This document shows, piece after piece, positions 9,189 through 17,078 of a stretch of DNA of 64,000 bases. Source of the DNA: an uncultured Ruthenibacterium sp. (GTDB taxonomy: Bacteria; Bacillota; Clostridia; Oscillospirales; Ruminococcaceae); contig CALXBO010000076.1 in the NCBI GenBank assembly GCA_944386565.1, positions 29,595-93,594 on the forward strand. The letters are read 5' to 3'. How positions within the stretch are numbered: position 1 is the stretch's first letter; each line of letters opens with the position of its first letter. Below the pieces are notes generated by a model that was not told the origin of the DNA, made no database searches, and saw only the letters and a list, made by a program, of their open reading frames with translations. Both the position numbers and the translations under genes were made by a program.

Positions 9189-10398
9189 CTGCGGTCTCTC
9201 CTTTTTCTACGCTGTTTACCTCGCATAAAAGCGCACCGCGGTGCAGCGTCACGCGAATCCGATCGCCGGGAACGGCGTCTGATGCACACTTCAAGATTCT
9301 GTTCTCTTTCTCAGCCACCGCATAGCCGCGGGCCAGAACTTTCAAAGGGCTCAGTGATTCGCTGAGTGCTGCCTGCGCCGCCATATGGTCGCCGAGCCTG
9401 TTCAGACGGCGCCGCATTTCACGCGCGCTGAGTGCCGCCCGGGCCCCGAGCTCGGTGCGCGCTTTCAACGGACGGCGCCGGACCGACTCCATCTGCGGAG
9501 ATCTGCACGCCGAATCAATCTGATTTTTGCACAGATCCAGTTTCTTTTGCATCGTGCGTGCGATTGCACCAAAAGTCGCCTCAGCCTGTCCCACAGCGGC
9601 CGGCAAATCCGGCATTACCAGTTCCGCGGCGGCGCTGGGGGTTGGTGCGCGGACATCACTCACAAAATCCAGAATGCAGAAATCGATCTCATGACCGATG
9701 GCAGATACCACAGGCACGGGTGAATCGTACGCTGCCCGCGCAATTTCTTCATCATTGAAGACCCAGAGATCCTCTCGGGAACCGCCTCCGCGTGCTACAA
9801 TGATAACATCTGTCTTGCCGCTGTTTCCGAGCCGACGGATCGCACGTGCAATCTCCCGCGCCGCTTCCTGCCCCTGCACATTGACCGGTGCAAGCAGAAA
9901 ATGGGCAGCCGGATACCGGCGCTTTGTCACGTTGAAAATATCCTGAATTGCCGCACCCGTCTTGGATGTAACAAGCCCAACACAGCGCGGAACCTGCGGA
10001 AGCGGACGCTTGTGCTCCGGAGCAAAAAGCCCCTCCGCAGCGAGCCTCGCCTTCAGCTGTTCGAATGCCATCTGCAGCGCGCCGACTCCGTCCGGGAACA
10101 TATCTTCCACATAGACCTGAAATGCGCCGTCCCGCTCATACAGGGAAATGCGGCCTCGCACAATCACAAGCATGCCGTCCTGCGGTTCAAAGCGAAGTCG
10201 CTGCGCATTTCCGCGAAACATGACCGCTTTCACGCTGCTCTGAGAATCTTTCAGGGAAAAGTACAGGTGTCCCGTCCGGAAGTGATTTTTAAAATTGGAT
10301 ATCTCGCCGCGCAGCGCGATATCCGTCAACACCGCGTCGCTCTCCAATAGCGTTTTGACATAGCGGTTCAGCGCGGTAATCCCGATCACATCGGCCAT
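9166..10398 (-). CDS. xseA: Exodeoxyribonuclease VII large subunit
   Basis: XseA is the catalytic subunit of exonuclease VII, which degrades single-stranded DNA. The 410-residue protein has an N-terminal OB-fold (about 1-100) and the catalytic-domain signature GGGSREDLWVFNDE near residue 205, followed by a coiled-coil-like region. ATG start at 10398 overlaps the end of the upstream TsaD-like gene by 13 nt, consistent with coupling. Confidence 0.95.
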   Translation of the reverse strand: MADVIGITALNRYVKTLLESDAVLTDIALRGEISNFKNHFRTGHLYFSLKDSQSSVKAVMFRGNAQRLRFEPQDGMLVIVRGRISLYERDGAFQVYVEDMFPDGVGALQMAFEQLKARLAAEGLFAPEHKRPLPQVPRCVGLVTSKTGAAIQDIFNVTKRRYPAAHFLLAPVNVQGQEAAREIARAIRRLGNSGKTDVIIVARGGGSREDLWVFNDEEIARAAYDSPVPVVSAIGHEIDFCILDFVSDVRAPTPSAAAELVMPDLPAAVGQAEATFGAIARTMQKKLDLCKNQIDSACRSPQMESVRRRPLKARTELGARAALSAREMRRRLNRLGDHMAAQAALSESLSPLKVLARGYAVAEKENRILKCASDAVPGDRIRVTLHRGALLCEVNSVEKGETADEKESDV

Positions 10399-11324
10399 GC
10401 ACCCACCTCATTCGCCGCAAGAATCGCCGTGCCGATCGCATTGTCGCTGGCAAATTTGCCGGGGACAAAATAGATGTCACGGCATTTCTTCATAACTTCC
10501 CGGCGGATGACATCACTCGACATCACACCGCCGGCCGCGACGACCGGCAGTCCCGGATACTCCGCACGGGCCGCTTCGATCATTTTCAGCATTACATTGC
10601 CGATCGCACACAGGCAATACTTTGCGACATAGGAACGCGGTTTTCCGGACTTCAAAAGTGCATCGCACTGGTTTTCCAGACCGGACAAACTGCAATTCAT
10701 CCCATGTACGGAAACCTTGGGGCGAATCACAACATCACACTCGGCCGCAAGACGCGATACCTCTTCCCCGGCCGGGAATGCAAATCCCATACGCACGCCG
10801 ATGCGATCAACGGCCTGGCCGGCGTACAAGTCAGTGCTTGTCCCGAGCTGCGCGAGGACACGGCCGTTTTCGCAAAGCAGAAGATCCGTTGTACCTCCGG
10901 AGATGTGAAAAACAAGTGTCCTGCGCCGGAACAGTTCCGCGCCGCCCGCCGCAAACACGGCTGCGGTGACGTGCCCCTGCTGATGCGTCGTGCGCACGAG
11001 TGGAATGCCCGCCCCATACGCGAATGCTGTCGCCGCACTGAGCCCCGTCAGAAAACACGGCATGTATGAACCCTCGACCGGGCGCGGGCGCTCCGACACG
11101 CCGACTGCTCCGATGCGGGAGAAATCAGCCTGCCCGGCTACTTCATTCAACATCTCCGGCAACGCCGCTGTGTGGTGGAATACCGCGTCACTCTGACGCA
11201 GGCCCCGCTCGCCCGGCTTGACCGGAAGAAATCTCTTGACAGCGCAAACAACCTCTTGAGCCTGCGTATCAAACACTGCCAAAGAGGTTGCATAATTGCT
11301 TGTGTCAATTCCGAGCGTCAGCAT
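10386..11324 (-). CDS. TsaD/Kae1-like (Gcp family, peptidase M22 fold) paralogue
   Basis: The 312-residue protein starts MLTLGIDTSNYATSLAVFD, the nucleotide-binding start of the ASKHA/Kae1 fold. It keeps a THQQGHV segment that corresponds to the HxxxH metal site of TsaD and an ISGGTTDLLL block. It is shorter and more divergent than housekeeping TsaD (about 335-345 residues), and such paralogues occur in Clostridia next to xseA and nusB. It could be a tRNA t6A-pathway protein or a diverged relative; function is not assigned. The nusB stop is 3 nt upstream of its start. Confidence 0.75.
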   Translation of the reverse strand: MLTLGIDTSNYATSLAVFDTQAQEVVCAVKRFLPVKPGERGLRQSDAVFHHTAALPEMLNEVAGQADFSRIGAVGVSERPRPVEGSYMPCFLTGLSAATAFAYGAGIPLVRTTHQQGHVTAAVFAAGGAELFRRRTLVFHISGGTTDLLLCENGRVLAQLGTSTDLYAGQAVDRIGVRMGFAFPAGEEVSRLAAECDVVIRPKVSVHGMNCSLSGLENQCDALLKSGKPRSYVAKYCLCAIGNVMLKMIEAARAEYPGLPVVAAGGVMSSDVIRREVMKKCRDIYFVPGKFASDNAIGTAILAANEVGAWPM

Positions 11325-11327
11325 CTC

Positions 11328-11735
11328 TCACGCCTGCTCTTTCGAGCGGGAAAGGGCGCCCAGAATGCCGTTGATAAACTGATAATCATCGTCACCGGCA
11401 TACTTTTTAGCCAGCTCGACCGCCTCGTTGGCGACGATGCTGTCCATATCGGAATTTCCGCTGAACATCATTTCCGTCACTGCCAGGCGCAGGATTGCAG
11501 TATTGACGCGCGGGATGCGCGCCAACGTCCAACCGCGCTTCAGGTTCTGCGCGATCTTTTCGTCCACTTCCGGCTGATGTGCACAGAAATTGATCAAAAG
11601 CGATTCTCCGTACGCATCCACGGCGTATTCTTCCGCCTCGCGGGATGCGGCGATGATCTCTTCCATGCTGTTCGCACCGAATGAATATTCAAACAGCGCC
11701 AAAACAGCATTTTCTCGTGCAGTTCTACGTTTCAT
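11328..11735 (-). CDS. nusB: Transcription antitermination factor NusB
   Basis: NusB, with NusE (S10), binds boxA RNA in rRNA operon antitermination. The 135-residue sequence starts MKRRTARENAVLALFEYSFG and ends with DDYQFINGILGALSR, both typical of the family. It lies between asp23 and the TsaD-like gene in a minus-strand run. A GAGGG site is close to the start. Confidence 0.93.
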   Translation of the reverse strand: MKRRTARENAVLALFEYSFGANSMEEIIAASREAEEYAVDAYGESLLINFCAHQPEVDEKIAQNLKRGWTLARIPRVNTAILRLAVTEMMFSGNSDMDSIVANEAVELAKKYAGDDDYQFINGILGALSRSKEQA

Positions 11736-11751
11736 ATACCCTCACAACAAT

Positions 11752-11777
11752 GAACCCCCCTGCATCGGCGGGAGGGT
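11752..11777 (-). terminator. Weak hairpin between asp23 and nusB
   Basis: AACCCCCCTGC pairs imperfectly with GCGGGAGGGTT between asp23 and nusB. There is no clear U-tract, so it may be an attenuating or processing hairpin rather than a full terminator. Confidence 0.4.
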
Positions 11778-11784
11778 TATGGAT

Positions 11785-12180
11785 TTATTCGTCTGTCGGC
11801 TCCGGCTCTTCCCCGGGTTCCGGCAGCGGCTGATCTTCTGCCACCGCAGCCACAATGACATTCACTTTCGACACCGTGATCGAAGTCATATTCTGCACGG
11901 AGGTCTTGACATTTTCCTGAACCTTCTCGCACAAAGGCGGGATTTTACATCCGTACTCGACCACAATGTTGACCGTAATCTCCGCGATGTCTTCCGACAG
12001 CTCAACAAGGATCGGCTTCTGTGCTGCCATCCTTTTAAAGAATCCCTGAACGCCGGATTCCGGCTCCGCCACGCGCTTCACACCTTCAATTTCCAGTGTG
12101 GCAAGGCGCGCGATTTTCGCGATCACATCTGTGGAAATCTGCAAACTTCCGCCCAATGCTTTGGAATTTGAAACATCCAT
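11785..12180 (-). CDS. Asp23/Gls24 family envelope stress protein
   Basis: The 131-residue protein has the Asp23 pattern: ISTDVIAKIARLATLEIEGV at residues about 16-35 and VNIVVEYGCKIPPLCEKVQENV in the middle, with an acidic proline-rich tail. Family members are membrane-anchored or cytosolic alkaline/envelope stress proteins, and a copy before nusB is common in Clostridia. ATG 12180 is preceded by GGGAGGAG with a good spacer; a longer open frame upstream overlaps the promoter and was not used. Confidence 0.88.
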   Translation of the reverse strand: MDVSNSKALGGSLQISTDVIAKIARLATLEIEGVKRVAEPESGVQGFFKRMAAQKPILVELSEDIAEITVNIVVEYGCKIPPLCEKVQENVKTSVQNMTSITVSKVNVIVAAVAEDQPLPEPGEEPEPTDE

Positions 12181-12229
12181 GCGGCTGCTCCTCCCTGTTG
12201 CTGCACGCAGCAATCCAAGATTTGTGATT

Positions 12230-12258
12230 ATTATACCATTTTTTTGCGCGGGAGACAA
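12230..12258 (-). promoter_or_regulatory. Promoter of the asp23-nusB-xse-isp-dxs run
   Basis: TATAAT (12230-12235) with a -35-like TTGTCT (12253-12258) and a 17-nt spacer lies directly downstream of the spoIIIAH stop. It would start vegetative transcription of asp23 and the following genes independently of the sporulation operon. Confidence 0.65.
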
Positions 12259-12261
12259 CAT

Positions 12262-12906
12262 TTATTTTACTTCCACGATGGTAATATTGCTCGCTTTCGT
12301 GTCAAATTTAGATAAAATGACATCACGGATCTGCGCAACGGACGTTTTGTTGAGTGCTTCGCCTCCTGTTTTGACAGCCGCGCTGACCATTTCCCCGTCG
12401 AGAAAAACAATGCAGTCCGAGAAACCTTTCGCCTTGATGAGGCTTTCGATCTCCCCTTCCAGTGTAATGTTCTCCAGCTGCTGAGAAAGGCTCTTCGTCA
12501 CTTCTTCCTTTTCTTCATCGGTAAGCTGGGCGTCTTTCAGAATGGTCTGAATTTTGTCGAGCGCTTCGTCCCGCGTTTTTGACCTTGTGAGACGGGCCTG
12601 TTCGAAATAATCCTCGCCGCTGTCCGCATCCGTGCTGACGAGCTGAGCCTCACCATAGTTCTTATTGGGGAGCGGCTCCGTCACGCCGGACTCCGCGCTC
12701 GCCCCGGCGGACACCTGCAGATCCAGAGGTTCTGTTGTTTCCTGCTCTTCCGACGCCTGTGCCGCCACGGCCAGTGTGTCCGGATCTTGCGCGGTCAGAA
12801 ATCCGTTTTCGTTGCGTGAATACTCCCAGTTCAGATAGACCGCGACGCCCAGCGCCACGACCAGCGTGAGCAAGGTGAGCTGGCGTTTGCTTTTTGCACT
12901 TTTCAT
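12262..12906 (-). CDS. spoIIIAH: Stage III sporulation protein AH
   Basis: SpoIIIAH is the mother-cell membrane protein that binds forespore SpoIIQ and forms part of the feeding-tube channel. The 214-residue protein has one N-terminal membrane segment (about residues 9-25) and an extracellular C-terminal YscJ/FliF-like domain ending in EALNKTSVAQIRDVILSKF. ATG 12906 has GGGGG 9 nt upstream; a TTG three codons earlier is also possible. It is last in the spoIIIA operon. Confidence 0.92.
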   Translation of the reverse strand: MKSAKSKRQLTLLTLVVALGVAVYLNWEYSRNENGFLTAQDPDTLAVAAQASEEQETTEPLDLQVSAGASAESGVTEPLPNKNYGEAQLVSTDADSGEDYFEQARLTRSKTRDEALDKIQTILKDAQLTDEEKEEVTKSLSQQLENITLEGEIESLIKAKGFSDCIVFLDGEMVSAAVKTGGEALNKTSVAQIRDVILSKFDTKASNITIVEVK

Positions 12907-12922
12907 AGAAGGCAACCCCCGT

Positions 12923-13444
12923 TTAATTCATTTTCGTCACGCAAATACGGTTCGTCGGGATACCGAGACCCACAGAAACAAACTCTGTAATGCGTGCGAT
13001 CACCTTAATATCGTCTCCGCCTTCGCAAATAACGGAAACCCCTTTGACAGACGGTTCGATGCTGCTTTCCAGAACCGGTACACCGTCCGACAGCACATAT
13101 TCCGATTCCCGTGACGACGAGCGGTCCGTCATGATACCGCCGTCTGTCTGCGTTTCCGTGCTGCTTTTCTCATCCTGCGCATAAATGCTCGTTCCTCCGT
13201 CTTCCAGGGTCAGAAACACCTTTACTGCTCCCGCCCCGTCGATCCTGGAAATCGAATCCTCGAGTTCCTGACGAAGGTACGCGAGGTATTGTTCCGTGCC
13301 GCCGGATGTTTCGGCGGACGGTTTCTTTTGCGTCGCAAACAGCGTGTCCGAAAGAAAGATGAGCAGAATCCCGCAGATACCCGCCAAAAACAGAATATTC
13401 TTTTTCTGAAAAAAATCAGTTACCTTTTTCAGCTTCTCGTTCAT
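12923..13444 (-). CDS. spoIIIAG: Stage III sporulation protein AG
   Basis: SpoIIIAG forms a ring in the mother-cell membrane channel of the engulfed forespore. The 173-residue protein has an N-terminal transmembrane helix (FLAGICGILLIFLSDTLF region) and a ring-building domain with YLAYLRQELEDSISRIDGAG, where conserved residues of the family lie. The ATG at 13444 overlaps the spoIIIAF stop (ATGA), with GGGGGAAG upstream. Confidence 0.92.
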   Translation of the reverse strand: MNEKLKKVTDFFQKKNILFLAGICGILLIFLSDTLFATQKKPSAETSGGTEQYLAYLRQELEDSISRIDGAGAVKVFLTLEDGGTSIYAQDEKSSTETQTDGGIMTDRSSSRESEYVLSDGVPVLESSIEPSVKGVSVICEGGDDIKVIARITEFVSVGLGIPTNRICVTKMN

Positions 13445-13902
13445 TCTTCTTCCCCCTTCCCGAGCCCGACGGCTTCTCCGAACCATTCCTCCGCGAGCTG
13501 CCGAGCGGCCGTAACATGTTCACTGTCTGCGGTTACGCTGGCTGAATTCAACCGGCACTCTCCGTTTTCTTCTGTGAGTTCCAGCGTCAGCCGGGCTTCG
13601 AATCCTCTGCGCGCGCATTCCTCTGCAAATTGCGCCTCCAGAGTCTCCTCCGCCTGTCTCAGCGCCAGCTCACCGGCATCGACCGCAGCCGGTGCGCCGG
13701 ATGTTTCAGAAAAGGCCTCCGCCCAATTGTCCGAAAACGTCGGAACCGATACGCCGGAGCGAAATACGCTCAATAAAATATACAGTACAGAGACCAGATT
13801 TATGACCGCTGTTTTTGATTTTCCGCCTGCCGCCAGCCGAATGATGCCTGCCGCAATGCATGCAGCCGACAGGGAGACCATCCATTCTCTGAGTGTACCC
13901 AT
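13441..13902 (-). CDS. spoIIIAF: Stage III sporulation protein AF
   Basis: A 153-residue protein with two N-terminal membrane segments (MVSLSAACIAAGIIRLA and VINLVSVLYILLSVF) and a soluble C-terminal domain, matching SpoIIIAF. Its start directly abuts the spoIIIAE stop and its stop overlaps spoIIIAG, as in a tightly coupled operon. Overall sequence conservation is low in this family, so order and topology are the main evidence. Confidence 0.9.
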   Translation of the reverse strand: MGTLREWMVSLSAACIAAGIIRLAAGGKSKTAVINLVSVLYILLSVFRSGVSVPTFSDNWAEAFSETSGAPAAVDAGELALRQAEETLEAQFAEECARRGFEARLTLELTEENGECRLNSASVTADSEHVTAARQLAEEWFGEAVGLGKGEEE

Positions 13903-14961
13903 TCAACCACTTCCCAGTATTACCATCATAATCGTCGCCGTCAGAACAATGAAACCGAACAGACCGCACATTGCCATACACAGTCCCATGCACTGTGAGA
14001 AACCGTCCAGCAGACGCGCGGCGCGCTTTACGCCGAGCGCCGCGGCGACGGCGTGGGCCGCCGTAAATACCGCCTGATAAATTGCACACTGCATCAGAAC
14101 CGGTACGAACTGCGCTGCCGTAACTGCAATGACTGCAAATCCCACTGTCGCTTTCATAAGATGCAGACCGGCAAGCACCGTCCCCAGCGCGTCCGATATC
14201 GCCTTGCCCACGACCGGAATTCCGCTGCTCACAACGAATTTTCCCGTCTTCAGCGCAAAGTTGTCCGCACTCTGGGCAAGGATCCCCTGCATTCCGAGGA
14301 GTGCCGTAAACACCGCTGCAGCTGCGGCGAGCGCCCATTTCATCCACTTGGACATTTGTTTTGCAAGCGCGTCCGTATCCAGCCCGCTGTCCACGCACGA
14401 TACGGCGCAGAGGCTCAGAATCATCCGGAGAAACGGGATTCCCGCACCGGAAAAGAAATTTGCGATTGCCATTGCCAGTGTAAAGAACAGTCCGCCGTAC
14501 ACGGCGGCCGTACCCGTCTGCCCGCACGCTGCAATCACTCCCGCAAACACGGGGACAAGTCCCGTCAGATATTGTGCTGAATCCGCAAAAGCCTGTTGTG
14601 CATACTCGGTAACTCCTGTCAGTGCCGGTATGCACAGCACGAAAAGGAGAACCGCCGCGGCTGCATCCATCGCAGCGGATATTCCTTCCGCTGCTCCGGA
14701 CGGAGTCATACTTTCGATGAGTGCGGCCAGAACAAGCGCAACCGTTGCCGCGGCAAAGACACGGAGCGGTGCGTGCACAGCTTCTTTCAGCGTGTCCGCC
14801 GCCTGGAAGAGCCAATCCGAAATATCTGTCTCACGAAATTCTTCCGCAGTCATCGGCGCCTCATCAACAACCTGCGTCCATTCCTCCGGCATTTCCTCCT
14901 GTGCACAAACAGGAACCGCGAACAGCAGCAGCAAGAGAAAAGTCAGGATGATCCGTTTCAT
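13903..14961 (-). CDS. spoIIIAE: Stage III sporulation protein AE
   Basis: The 352-residue protein has a signal peptide (MKRIILTFLLLLLFAVPVCA) followed by a periplasmic-side stretch and about seven or eight hydrophobic segments, matching the polytopic SpoIIIAE component of the spoIIIA-spoIIQ channel. The ATG overlaps the spoIIIAD stop in ATGA. Conserved blocks include the FSGAGIPFLRMILSLCAVS region and the C-terminal VLGVKRAARLLDG-like block. Confidence 0.92.
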   Translation of the reverse strand: MKRIILTFLLLLLFAVPVCAQEEMPEEWTQVVDEAPMTAEEFRETDISDWLFQAADTLKEAVHAPLRVFAAATVALVLAALIESMTPSGAAEGISAAMDAAAAVLLFVLCIPALTGVTEYAQQAFADSAQYLTGLVPVFAGVIAACGQTGTAAVYGGLFFTLAMAIANFFSGAGIPFLRMILSLCAVSCVDSGLDTDALAKQMSKWMKWALAAAAAVFTALLGMQGILAQSADNFALKTGKFVVSSGIPVVGKAISDALGTVLAGLHLMKATVGFAVIAVTAAQFVPVLMQCAIYQAVFTAAHAVAAALGVKRAARLLDGFSQCMGLCMAMCGLFGFIVLTATIMMVILGSG

Positions 14962-15344
14962 TGCAGATACCTCAAGAGGATTTGTGCCAGTTCCGAAAAC
15001 ATAGGCGCAGCAGCCGCGAGCACACCGATTTTCCCTGCAAATTCAATCTGTCCCGCCAGCGCAGCCTGTCCGGATTCACGGCATGTGTCCTGTGCAAACT
15101 GAGAAATCAGCGCGATTGCCGCCGCTTTCATCAGGCAGGCAAATCCCTGCGCGTGCGTGTGTTCCGCCAGTTCATTCAAAAAAACGAACACGGAGGCGCC
15201 TGCGCGCAGCGCGAAAAAGAATACCGCGATCCCGGCCGCAAATGAAACGGCGACCGACAGCGGCGGGCTGTATTGTTTCAGCAGCGATGCAAATACGATT
15301 GCGGCGGCAGCAATCCCGAACGCACGCACAATATCCCCCGTCAC
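14958..15344 (-). CDS. spoIIIAD: Stage III sporulation protein AD
   Basis: A 128-residue, strongly hydrophobic protein with four membrane segments; the C-terminal part contains ALISQFAQDTCRESGQAALA, a conserved block of SpoIIIAD/AC. The start is GTG at 15342-15344 and overlaps the spoIIIAC stop. It belongs to the mother-cell part of the channel. Confidence 0.92.
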   Translation of the reverse strand: MTGDIVRAFGIAAAAIVFASLLKQYSPPLSVAVSFAAGIAVFFFALRAGASVFVFLNELAEHTHAQGFACLMKAAAIALISQFAQDTCRESGQAALAGQIEFAGKIGVLAAAAPMFSELAQILLRYLQ

Positions 15345-15535
15345 AGTCCGAACACATCCTTGATCGTTTCAAACAATACGCTGATCTGATTTACGATCAT
15401 CATCAGCACGACAATCAGCCCGGCCAGCGTCGTCATCATCGCCTGATCTTCCCGTCCGGAACGAACAAGGAGCTGATTCAGCACTGCAACAATAATGCCG
15501 ATCGCTGCAATTTTGAAAACAAAATCAATATCCAT
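15341..15535 (-). CDS. spoIIIAC: Stage III sporulation protein AC
   Basis: A 64-residue protein with two membrane helices (IDFVFKIAAIGIIVAVLNQL and MTTLAGLIVVLMMIVNQISV), standard size and pattern for SpoIIIAC. The ATG is preceded by GGACGGGAAG. It is the smallest gene of the operon and is followed by spoIIIAD with a 4-nt overlap. Confidence 0.93.
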   Translation of the reverse strand: MDIDFVFKIAAIGIIVAVLNQLLVRSGREDQAMMTTLAGLIVVLMMIVNQISVLFETIKDVFGL

Positions 15536-15550
15536 TTTTCTTCCCGTCCT

Positions 15551-16066
15551 TTACAGAAGAAACAGAACAGCCGCGCATCCGGCGCACACACCAAGTGTCC
15601 GGAATATCCGCATCTCTTCTGCCGCTTTTTCTCCCGCCTGTTTTTCCGCCTGTTCCAAAAGGCATTGCGCCCCCTTCAGCTGCTCGCATTGCTCCGCGGA
15701 ATCCTGCGTCCCGACACATCGGAGCGCATCAAAAAAGATTCTCCGTTCCTCGGACGTTGTCAGGGCCGCCCACTCAATCTTTGCGCGGGTCTCCTCCCTT
15801 CTGACAAGTTCAGGCGGTGTCTCCGTTCCTGAAAAATCCAGTTTCAGCAGCCTGTGTTCCTCTGATTTTTCGGCGTTCTGCAGAACGATCCGGGAACGCG
15901 CTTTCCGGTATGTCAGTTCCGCCCGTACCGCCGCAAGAAAGCGGCTCATTTCTCTGAGAAGAACCGTTCTGCGGGACAACTTGCTCCCCCTGTTCACTCC
16001 GGCCATCGTGCATACTGTAAACACAAGAATGCAGCCAAGGCATTTAAGCGTGATCCAGATCGACAA
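15551..16066 (-). CDS. spoIIIAB: Stage III sporulation protein AB
   Basis: SpoIIIAB is a membrane protein resembling the GspF component of type II secretion. The protein has an N-terminal membrane helix, the conserved EMSRFLAAVRAELTYRKA segment, and a C-terminal hydrophobic tail (LGVCAGCAAVLFLL). I chose TTG at 16064-16066 (171 residues), which lies inside the end of spoIIIAA and has GGAG just upstream; this gives the usual length. The start is the least certain of the operon. Confidence 0.88.
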   Translation of the reverse strand: MSIWITLKCLGCILVFTVCTMAGVNRGSKLSRRTVLLREMSRFLAAVRAELTYRKARSRIVLQNAEKSEEHRLLKLDFSGTETPPELVRREETRAKIEWAALTTSEERRIFFDALRCVGTQDSAEQCEQLKGAQCLLEQAEKQAGEKAAEEMRIFRTLGVCAGCAAVLFLL

Positions 16067-16973
16067 TCTTCTCCGTCCTTCCTGTTTTTCCTTCCGCCAG
16101 AACAATCGCGCTCTGGAATGCTCCCGTCGCGCACAGGCGGCGCAGCGGCGGCCGTGTCCGGAGCACCGTTTCGTCTGCCGCGTGTGCTGTCGCGATCATC
16201 CGCACGCCTGCGTGCGATGCCTTCTGCACCGCGGCAACATCCTCGTCTCCGCCGATCTCATCGCACACAAGCGTCTGCGGACTCATGGAACGCACCGCCT
16301 GCAGCATTCCGATGTGCTTCGGATACCCCGAAAAATAGTCGCACAGGTCGGGAGGCGTCTCGATGAACCCGGTATCGCTCACAGGCGCCAGCTCAAAGCG
16401 CTCGTCCACCACAGCTGTCCTGATCCCGGAATCGGACAACACTTTCAGACATGCCCGGAGGAGCGTTGTCTTGCCCGTCCCGGGGGCTCCCAGAATGAGA
16501 ATGCCGCGAAGCGGATCATTCAGCAGCTGCCTGACTGCTTCGCTGCACCTGAGGATCTGCGTCCGTGCAATTCGGATATTCAGAGATGTGATGTTGCGGA
16601 CAGTGAACACATTTTCACCGTACAGCGCAGTGCCGCTGATTCCGACGCGATGTCCTCCCGCCATGGGCACAAACCCCTGAGAAATGCATTCCTCAAACGT
16701 GTGTACGGAATAGGAACAAACCGCGTGAAAGCAGGCCGTAAGCTGTTCATGTGTTAAAGTGACCACCGCATTGGTGTGCGACTGGATCGGGATTCCGTCG
16801 AATCTCAGAAAGTACGACCGCGAACTGATCGTGAGCGTGACCGGCCGCTGCGAACGCAGGCGGATCTCCGTCACAAGGCGCGCTGCATCGCGAGGGACGC
16901 GCAGAAGCGGCTGTGCAACGTCCGGAGGGAGCTGCCCCGCCGCCTCGTAAAAGCTCTGCGCACCTGTGGACAT
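16044..16973 (-). CDS. spoIIIAA: Stage III sporulation protein AA (ATPase)
   Basis: SpoIIIAA is the cytosolic ATPase of the spoIIIA complex, related to secretion ATPases. The 309-residue protein has Walker A GAPGTGKTT in the middle, a Walker B-like TLVCDEIGGDEDV, and the conserved EIRLRSQRPVTL block near the N-terminus. ATG 16973 is chosen because GGAGG lies 7 nt upstream; an ATG two codons earlier is possible. It is the first gene of the eight-gene operon. Confidence 0.94.
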   Translation of the reverse strand: MSTGAQSFYEAAGQLPPDVAQPLLRVPRDAARLVTEIRLRSQRPVTLTISSRSYFLRFDGIPIQSHTNAVVTLTHEQLTACFHAVCSYSVHTFEECISQGFVPMAGGHRVGISGTALYGENVFTVRNITSLNIRIARTQILRCSEAVRQLLNDPLRGILILGAPGTGKTTLLRACLKVLSDSGIRTAVVDERFELAPVSDTGFIETPPDLCDYFSGYPKHIGMLQAVRSMSPQTLVCDEIGGDEDVAAVQKASHAGVRMIATAHAADETVLRTRPPLRRLCATGAFQSAIVLAEGKTGRTEKIVDLDHA

Positions 16974-16995
16974 TTCCATCCCTCCTGTTTGTCCC

Positions 16996-17003
16996 ATTCT
17001 ATG
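16996..17003 (-). promoter_or_regulatory. Possible sigma-E -10 element of spoIIIA operon
   Basis: CATAGAAT, one base away from the sigma-E -10 consensus CATACAAT, sits 23 nt upstream of the spoIIIAA start. No convincing -35 is visible at the right distance. spoIIIA is a known sigma-E operon, so the placement is reasonable but the call is weak. Confidence 0.35.
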
Positions 17004-17024
17004 TGTGCCGACCGCCGGATAGAA

Positions 17025-17057
17025 CAAAACCCGGCTGGACAAATTGTCCGGCCGGGT
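17025..17057 (-). terminator. Terminator after gatB
   Basis: ACCCGGCTGGACAA (17029-17042) pairs with TTGTCCGGCCGGGT (17044-17057) with one wobble, and the minus strand continues into a U-rich stretch. It separates the ligA-gatCAB transcript from spoIIIAA. Confidence 0.85.
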
Positions 17058-17078
17058 CAGCATGGTTTGATTCAGTTG

